A stretch of DNA of 64,000 nucleotides, from contig CAKMRJ010005745.1 of assembly GCA_928212115.1 (NCBI GenBank), positions 215,938,533-216,002,532 of the forward strand, written 5' to 3'. Origin of the DNA: Lactuca virosa. Its lineage: Eukaryota > Streptophyta > Magnoliopsida > Asterales > Asteraceae. Below the pieces are notes generated by a model, which was not told the DNA's origin, searched no databases, and saw nothing but the letters and a program-made list of their open reading frames with translations. The position numbers were made by a program, and so were the translations under genes. Of the stretch, positions 57,286 to 64,000 are shown one piece after another (position 1 is the first letter of the stretch; each line of letters opens with the position of its first letter).

Positions 57286-59769
57286 TGTAACGCCCGGGTT
57301 TCGGGGCTAAGGATTATCAGATAATGTAATAGTCTAGGTCAACTATTGTAACTCTTTTGAGATAATAAAGATGAAATATTTGAGTATTATGTGAATTATG
57401 TGCCTTTATATGCTTATTACTTATTTATAAATGTGTAATAAATAAAGAATAAAAATAAGCGTCAAAATTAAAGTGTGAGATAAACCCGATATCTCTACAT
57501 AAAGTTGTAGTGGTCGAAACAAGGATTCTGGGGATATAAAGAACGCCGAAATCCGAGTTATAACGAAGAAGTTATGACCTGTCGAAGTTTCGCGACGGAA
57601 CCGGCACGGCACCGGGAAGCGTAAATAGTGAATTTTTGATAGAGCGACTTTTAGCCTTAGCGATCTAAACGAAAGTCGTAGAAAACGTTAAACCGAGAGG
57701 ATCCATAAAAAGAACGCCCAAATCTGACTTCGTATGAGGAAGTTATGATTTTTCGAAGTTTCGGCTTAGCAGTGTACAACCCGAAGTTCGAATATTAGAT
57801 CGAGCGGTTTTTAGCCTACACAACTTAAACGAGAATCGAAGATCTCGTTAATAGTAGCATAACGATAAAAAGACAGACGAAAACGGACGTCGGATGAAGA
57901 AGTTATGATTTTTTAACGGACCAATCCTGTCCCGGCCTGTTAAAAATATAAATTTAAAATAAAGTCAAAATTAGCCGACGAAGTCTAAACGAAAGTTGTA
58001 GAGTACGTTCCCACCTATGCGTGGATATAAAGAATGTCGAAAATGGAGCTCGTATGCGAAATTTATGATTTTTAGAAGTCGGAAAGGAAAATTGCGAAGC
58101 TGTTACGAAAGGAGGTGACGTTGCACGATCTCAGCCTTCGTTTGCTAACCTCGGCCTCGCTTCGGATTGAGGACACCTGGCCTCGCTACACAGCGCGTAC
58201 AAGGAGAGCCTCGCGTTCGGAACCCTTGGACTCGGATGAACCACGTCGCACCATGGAACTTCGGACAGGTGGCTGTACGAACGCTAAGCTTAACCGAGGA
58301 GCGCCATGCGTCCGAGGAGCGCCCCGTGCAGGTCCAAGGAGCGCAACGCGTTCCCAGCAGCTCATCCCCTATAAATAGATGCGAATGCAGCTGGCAAACT
58401 CACCCCTTTCCACCTTCTTTCTCTCACTACTTTCTCTCTCTAGATTACCCTAACCCCCCCTAAGCCTAGGTAAACCCCCTAGCACCCGAAGGAAGCCCTG
58501 AGGCTCCCGGAGTCCCGAGAAAAAGGGTCTTTCGGTTCGGAAACGCTGCTCCAAGCGAAGCCCGGTTTTCGAGAAAACCCGTTGTAAGTGAGCTACGCCT
58601 ACGCTATTTTTAATATAGCTTCTAATTAATTATAGTAACATTATTAGGACCTTAAAATAATTATTTGGGTTATTATTATGAGTTATATAAAGTGTTGTTT
58701 AACGCTTATATAATAGTAATAATAGCTAGACTATTAATTAGTCGTGGTTAACGTTAGACTAAACCCTAGTGGTATTGATACTAGGTTTTGTCAAGGGAAA
58801 ATTGTTTTGAGATAACGAAGTGCTGTCCGAGTACCGAGTCACCACCTTACCAAGTGAGTGCATAGTTACTTTCATCTTACACATAGATATGAAGTATTTT
58901 ATATAAATTACGTGCTACGTGTGCATATTATCTGTATACTTGCTATCTATGCTGGATGAACGATTTTATACATGTTTTAAATGATTTAAACTGTATATGT
59001 ATTTTATATCTACAAAATGTGTTGGGTAAAACATGGGTAGATGTAATAGTTGCTGTGTGACAAAATAAAATAATGAGAGGCCTCGTTATAGATGTTATTG
59101 ACGATCCAGTCATCTAGCGGAGTATAGATGACGACCACGAACTATTCTAGACATTCCAGTGGAACGCTAGCAGGTTCGCAACCTGTAGGTGTTTATTTGA
59201 ACTGTGTGCTCACCAGCAGTACTCCATCCCCCACATGGTTGCCTTATTTGACATGAATTGCTGAGGAACCCCCGAAGCATGTGTTGTCACCCCGATGAAA
59301 GTCCTTAGACTAGGTCCCTTGTGTTAGATGTTTTAGGGACGTAAAGTGAGGATAACGGGAAGGGGTAATCGGGTTTGTTTGGTTGATGAAAATAATAAAT
59401 TTATTTATTGTGGGTTGAAAACCCTATGTGCTCACCAGGATCCCAAGCCTGACCCACTCAGTTTCTTGTATTACAGGTAGTGGCGCATGAGCATGGATGT
59501 TTGGATGAGAGATAAGGGATTATAGGCCTGTAAATACGAAATAATGTAGTAAGGCTTATGTTGTACTGTTTATGCTTTTGATCTGTATCGAACATGACAT
59601 CCCGAGTCTTTTAATGAAATACATTTCTATGGAAATGCTTTGATAAATCTTTATCAAATTTTGTTTTGGGAACAAATTCCGCAACTCTTTTATTTAAATT
59701 ATTACTCTGATTTTTAAACAAAACATAAACAAATCGGTCTTTTATGGCCGTGAAAATGGGGATGTCACA
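57286..59769 (+). mobile_element. Solo LTR, 2484 bp, exact TTATC duplication, inside copia RT
   Basis: TGTAACGCCCGGG at the left and GGGGATGTCACA at the right; flanks TTATC (57281-57285 and 59770-59774) are identical. Inside: GC-rich AGGAGCGC motifs repeated three times (58295-58350), TATA box TATAAATA (58370-58377), donor-like CGTT/GTAAGTGAG (GT at 58584-58585), CTCACCAGG and CTTGTATTACAGGTA (CAG at 59474-59476). Same family as the LTR at 1-2062. Inserted in opposite orientation to the copia element. No internal domain. Confidence 0.93.
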
Positions 59770-59774
59770 TTATC

Positions 59775-60400
59775 CGTTCCAATAATGTTTAGATCATCAA
59801 AATAGACAACTAGATGTTGTTTTCTTAATAAATACAAATGGACAAATGGTGTTATTTTTATAACCTTTACTTGTCAAATAATTGCTTAAAAGATTATATA
59901 ACATGCATCCAGATTGCTTTAACCCATACAAAGATCTTTGTAGTTTTATAGAATAAATTTCTTCAGGTTTTGCACTTAATGCTTCAGGAATTTTAAATTC
60001 TTCAGGGATTTACATGTAGATATCACTATCAAATGATCCATACAAGTAGGTTGTAACAACATCCATAAGATGCATCTCTAAATTTTCAGAGACTACCAAG
60101 ATAAGTAAATATCAAAAAGAGGTTGCATCCGTTACAGGAGAATAAATTTTCTCATAATCAAATATAGGTCTTTAAGAGAAACCTTGAGCCACAAGCCTAG
60201 CCTTGTATCTTACAGTTTCATATTTCTCATTTCTTTTTTGTACGAAGATCCATCTAAACCCTAATGGTTTCACAACTCCAGGTGTGAGAATAATGGTTCC
60301 AAAAACCTTTATCTTGTTAAGAAAATTTAATTCAACTTGCATAGCATAGCCTCCTTTCACTTGCCCAATCGTTTATTCTTTGATATTCAATGACAAATTA
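59775..60400 (-). pseudogene. Ty1/copia reverse transcriptase N-terminal part
   Basis: Minus-strand frames include AMQVELNFLNK, GFRWIFVQKRNEKYETVRYKARLVAQGFS and, lower down, SIKLQRSLYGLKQSG and YFDDL (59790-59804), the copia counterpart of YVDDM. Stops and frame changes are frequent (for example after QGFS at 60172). The catalytic DD pair remains, with F in place of V. The solo LTR cut in about eight codons after this motif. Confidence 0.85.
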
Positions 60401-60782
60401 TGGTTTGGGATCATCATTCATAATATCACATGCAACTGAATAAGAAAATATTGCATTTATATTATCAGTTTCATCTTGGTCACATATTCTATTTATTTGA
60501 CCATAATTTATTGCAAAATTTTCCTCTCCTGGGGGATTTTTGATATTTCGTGTTTCTCCAGGAACACTTCCTCACGATCTAGTGCATTTTCTACTCCTCT
60601 TCTTTTTCGTGGGTTCTTATCCTTAGAACAAAATTATTTTCCACGCTTCAGGCCTGTTTTAGACTATTGAGTGACTTTATAATTCGATTGTTCATTTGGA
60701 AATTCAATTCGCGCTGGAGCATTGACAGCTGGTATATATGATTTAGTCACCCTTTTCATATCAATAAATGCATCAAACAATG

Positions 60783-61234
60783 TTGTAAAACTAGCTGAGT
60801 TGGCCGATTACTCGTCCGAGTACTCCCTACTCGGCCCCTTACCGAGGCGAGTTACAAAATCCGAGTACTCCCCGATCGTCCCCTTACTGAAGTGAACAAT
60901 GTTGTAAAACTCGGCTAACTTGGTGATTAATATGTATAATATACTCAATGATTTATTATTTAACACAAACACATGTGATTATTAACACATATATATCTTA
61001 AATTTTCAATAATTATTCACGAAGTGATACCATTGTGTGTTTTTTCAGTTTTTGTGTATTCACATGTATCTAATTTTGTTATATATTTCAATTAACTTAT
61101 GGTTTTAACTTGTGATTTTGACATATATAATTTCCCTAAAAATATTTCTACATGAATTACCGAATCCGAGTACTCCCGAGTACTCACTACTCGGTAGTCG
61201 GCCGAACAGGTACCGAGTAGCGAGTTCTACAACC
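60783..61234. mobile_element. TIR element inserted in the copia coding region
   Basis: Left end TTGTAAAACTAGCTGAGTTGGCCGA and the inverse of the right end (TTGTAGAACTCGCTACTCGGTAC) match. CGAGTACTCCC/GGGAGTACTCG-type words recur on both sides, and a second TTGTAAAACTCGGCTAACTTGG (60902) suggests an internal duplication. The copia reading frame stops on one side (ENQLLDV) and resumes on the other (FDAFIDMKRVTKSYIPA). Target duplication not resolved. Confidence 0.75.
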
Positions 61235-61578
61235 ATGACATCAAGCAGTTGATTTTCCATTTCCTGGAAATGCATTATCTTTTGAACTTCCATTTCACAT
61301 TGCTTTGTAAAAGGGTTAATATATGATAAGGAAGGTTCATGCCATGAAACATCCTTTTCTTGAATTTTCTTTTCTCCTGCTAATGGTGGGAAATTTGCCT
61401 CATCAAACTGGAAATCGGCTAGGCATGTTGTAAAAACATCACTTGTTAAAGTTTCAAGATATCTTATAATAGATACCGACTCATAACCAAAATATATTCC
61501 CAACCTTCTTTGAGGACCCATTTTTATCCGTTGTGGTGGTGCAATAGAGACATATACTGCACATCTAAAAATTATCAA
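61235..61578 (-). pseudogene. Copia integrase C-terminal/linker region
   Basis: The frame from 61578 reads APPQRIKMGPQRRLGIYFGYES, SIIRYLETLTSDVFTTCLADFQFDE, typical of the copia post-integrase GKDG-like segment (GPQRRLGIYVGY...SIIRYLEPLTGDLFTARFADCHFDE). It then runs to ENQLLDV where the TIR element interrupts it. Confidence 0.85.
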
Positions 61579-61793
61579 ATGAGATATATTAGGCTCTTGA
61601 CCTAAAGGAAGTTTTAGGGGAGAATATACATGATATTAACTTGGCCTCATGTGTACCAATGATCCAACATGTAAGATTGCATGGCCCCAAACAGAAACAT
61701 AAAGTTTGGTCCTCATTATAAATGGACTAGCTATTAGCTTGAGTCGTTTAATCAGTGATTCAGCTAAACCATTTTGTGTGTGTACATGAGCAA

Positions 61794-62219
61794 CTAGATG
61801 CTTCCTACAGACATGTAATAGTCATTAAATGTTTGTGAAGTAAATTCACCAGCATTATCACGTCTCGCTCTTTTGATAGTATAATCAGGGAAATGTGCCC
61901 TTAATTTAATAATTTTAGCAAGAAACTTTGCAAATGCCATATTACGAGTTGATAATAGGAAAACATGAGACCATTTGCTGGATGCATCTATTAGGACCAT
62001 AAAGTATCTAAATGGTCCAAATGGTGGGTGAATCGGACCACATATATCACCTTGAATTCTTTCAAGAAACCTAGGTGACTCCCTTTCAATTTTCATTGGA
62101 GAATGTTTAATAATTAACTTTCCAATATAACAAGATGTACATGGTCTTATGTTACTATATTGAGGGAACTTCTGGTCCTTCAACGGAAGCCCATGCATAT
62201 TCTTAATTATCCTTTGCAT
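61794..62219 (-). pseudogene. Copia integrase core
   Basis: CTSCYIGK supplies the zinc-finger CxxC; GDICGPIHPPFGPFRYFMVLIDASSKWSHV holds the first two acidic positions of the DDE core, and RRDNAGEFTS holds the conserved glutamate. Around 140 residues are read without a stop, then the frame breaks near 61794. The element could have been transcribed from the minus strand, but no complete polyprotein remains. Confidence 0.88.
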
Positions 62220-62230
62220 CTTGTTAATAC

Positions 62231-62760
62231 TTAGTGGCCCAACCTATCATGCCGTAAACTGAATTTCCCGGGACCACAATGTTTTTCTTTGACTACCATA
62301 TTTGATTCAATCATATGTATATATGTATAATGCAAACCAGAATCAAGTGTTGGTAGTTTTTCAAGCACATGGTTTTTGTCTATAATATACATATATTTAT
62401 TATTTTCAATGGTCATAATTTTGTGTCATATCCTTTGAAATATATGTCATTGAAACTTAGTAAGTTTTTATTATAATTTGGAGAAAATAAGGCATTTTCT
62501 ATACAAAAGCATGTACCATTTGGTAATATAAAATGGGTTTTCCTAGTTCCTTCTATCAAGTCTGCAGGACCTGATATTGTATGTATGATTGCTTTTGAAG
62601 GTACTAATTTTGAAAAATATTTCTTTGATTTTAGAATAGTGTGTGTAGTACCATTATATGCTATATAAAGATCTCCAACCCTTTCTTGGTGTTGTGCTCC
62701 AGTTGGACACATATTAAACTTTACATATGAAAGAAACAATAAGCCAATAAACATAATCAT
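62231..62760 (-). pseudogene. Copia protease and GAG-pre-integrase region
   Basis: 62760-62413 reads GDLYIAYNGTTHTILKSKKYFS ... ISGPADLIEGTRKTHFILPNG ... NALFSPNYNKNLLSFNDI, which is the copia protease segment. The family has a D-S-(A/G)-T-T-H motif at the active site; here the Asp position is Tyr (AYNGTTH), so the protease would be inactive. 62416-62231 reads the pre-integrase part ending RHDRLGH, the usual WHxRLGH. Confidence 0.85.
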
Positions 62761-63389
62761 AATAGTTATTATAAAGAAAGTTCATTTATTATAGGAAAGA
62801 CATAACATAAAAAACAAAGGAAGGAAAACATATTTACTAGAACAATATCATGAATTTGTCGTTTATGTCTTCCATCTTATTGTAGAAATCGGCAGCAGTT
62901 ATACGAGTGCATTCAACATTATCAAAGATGTTTGCTTTTTTCCCTTTCCTTTAATGGACTCTTGATAAAGTTGAAAAAGATGTGCAGGTGTACAACAGGT
63001 CCTTGAGAAATGGACTGTGCTTCCACATCTATAACATGAACTATGAGATTTTTATGATGTCGCAGCATCATGCCTTACTACTTTGGCTTTGTCTTATGTA
63101 TATATATTGTTTCTTTATGGGGATTGGTAATTATTCATTTTCTGGCCATGAACACGATTATTACCTTGTCAATAACCAAAATTATGGTTCTTATTATGGC
63201 TTTAGTTTTGATTAACATAGCCACAACCTCGTCCTCGACCACGACCATGTCCTTGTCCATGATTATTGTTTCGATGACCATACGTTTTCGTAGCATTTTC
63301 TTCAGGAAGTGCTACTAATCCTGTTGGACGAGATTCATCGTTTTTCATCAAGGGCTCGTTGCTTTGCTTTGCAACAAGCAGACATGCAT

Positions 63390-63830
63390 TCAGTTTAGAA
63401 TATAAATGAACTTTTGCAAGCGATATTCTTGCATTAAGGTAATATTTGATTCATGAAAAATGGAGTTAGTTTTCTCCAACATATCTTTATCAGTAACTTC
63501 GTGTCCATAATATTTAAGTTGTGAACATATTCTAAACAATGCTGAGTTGTATTCATTTACTTTCTTGAAGTCTTGAAACCTCAATGTTCTCCATTCATCT
63601 CTACAATTTGGAAGTATAACTTCCTTTTGATGATCAAATATTTCTTTCAAGTGATTCTAGAAAATGCTTGGATTAGTAATATCAAGATATTCAAATCTCA
63701 ACATTTCATTGATATGCTTACGAAAGAAAACTCATGCTTTTGCTTTTTCTTGTGCCGAACACTCATTAAATTCATATATAACATTTGGGATTCCCATAGA
63801 GTCAAGATGCATTTTTACATCTATCATTCA
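63390..63830 (-). pseudogene. Copia Gag remnant (UBN2-like)
   Basis: 63650-63390 reads IFDHQKEVILPNCRDEWRTLRFQDFKKVNEYNSALFRICSQLKYYGHEVTDKDMLEKT, a typical copia Gag (UBN2/DUF4219) region. The sequence further right to 63830 looks like the N-terminal part but is broken. Between 62761 and 63389 lies an Arg/Gly-rich segment (about 63220-63255) fitting the Gag tail. The 5' LTR was not found before the window ends; a (TA)n tract lies at 63945-63987. Confidence 0.8.
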
Positions 63831-63940
63831 TGATATATAGTTTTTCCCACTAACATCAAGTGCTGTAATTTCGAGCTTTGTAATGTAGGACATATTGTAA
63901 CTATAAATTTTAAGCAAAATAACATGATGAAAATTAGAAT

Positions 63941-63988
<48 letters not shown>

Positions 63989-64000
63989 CACAAAACAGGA

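Noticed and set aside
58115..58463. Two overlapping GC-rich ORFs of 87 and 98 codons
   Set aside because: They lie in the U3/leader part of a solo LTR, across its TATA box, with no recognised domain.
1..64000. A previously undescribed multi-gene system such as a biosynthetic or defence cluster
   Set aside because: Only three intact genes, all unrelated and widely spaced; nothing indicates a functional cluster.

Overview
This window looks like a repeat-rich nuclear region of a dicot, most likely an Asteraceae species close to lettuce. The reasons are AT-rich DNA, spliced GT-AG genes, and LTR families carrying reiterated GTACGC...GCGTAC and ACTCGTCGAGT motifs, which I associate with lettuce-type genomes. 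The species call is inference. Only three genes look intact: a 9-exon AIM24-family gene (9605-12150, +), a 15-exon PQT3/RBBP6-type E3 ubiquitin ligase gene (21135-26170, +), and a single-exon gene for a small membrane protein of unknown function (42811-43314, -). I found no bacterial genes, CRISPR arrays, rRNA genes or tRNA genes.

Layout. 1-5057 is a pile of Ty3/gypsy-type LTR pieces in both orientations. 5284-8198 is a decayed Mutator-like (MULE) transposon with a coiled-coil ORF, transposase fragments and a DUF1985-type region. 9066-9133 is a strong DNA hairpin. The AIM24 gene follows; its fourth intron holds a chain of short palindromes. 12.2-16.1 kb is non-genic, with small hAT-like elements and a GC-rich block. 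16312-19180 is a complete foldback element with a second complete foldback (17417-18603) nested in its right arm. The PQT3 gene has a TATA box near 20312 and a long leader.

28105-37310 is a solo LTR split by a 7.2 kb non-autonomous, tRNA-Asp-primed LTR retrotransposon (29532-36749). That element has both LTRs, primer-binding site, polypurine tract and exact 5-bp target duplication, but no gag or pol. 38211-39738 is a third foldback. A broken host-like gene (45603-46847) runs straight into a solo LTR (46848-50128), which itself contains a copia-type solo LTR (47282-48168). 51742-56432 is an LTR-like unit with another solo LTR inside it (53980-56259). The right end is a degenerate Ty1/copia element on the minus strand (63650 down to 57055), cut by a solo LTR (57286-59769) just after the reverse-transcriptase YxDD box and by a TIR element (60783-61234).

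The main result is structural rather than a new gene system. Several unrelated-looking LTRs share one plan: 5' TGTAAC, a cluster of family-specific motifs, a TATA box, a splice-donor-like site, a second motif cluster, a family-specific minisatellite, a branch-point-like stretch with TTTCAG, then GTTACA or GTCACA. This suggests an intron inside the LTR whose body holds a fast-changing minisatellite. The second result is three long foldback elements that begin with GGG, two or three of them with 9-bp target duplications. They are good candidates for non-coding Mutator-type hairpins that could feed small-RNA production. All alignments and exon models were made by eye from the sequence.
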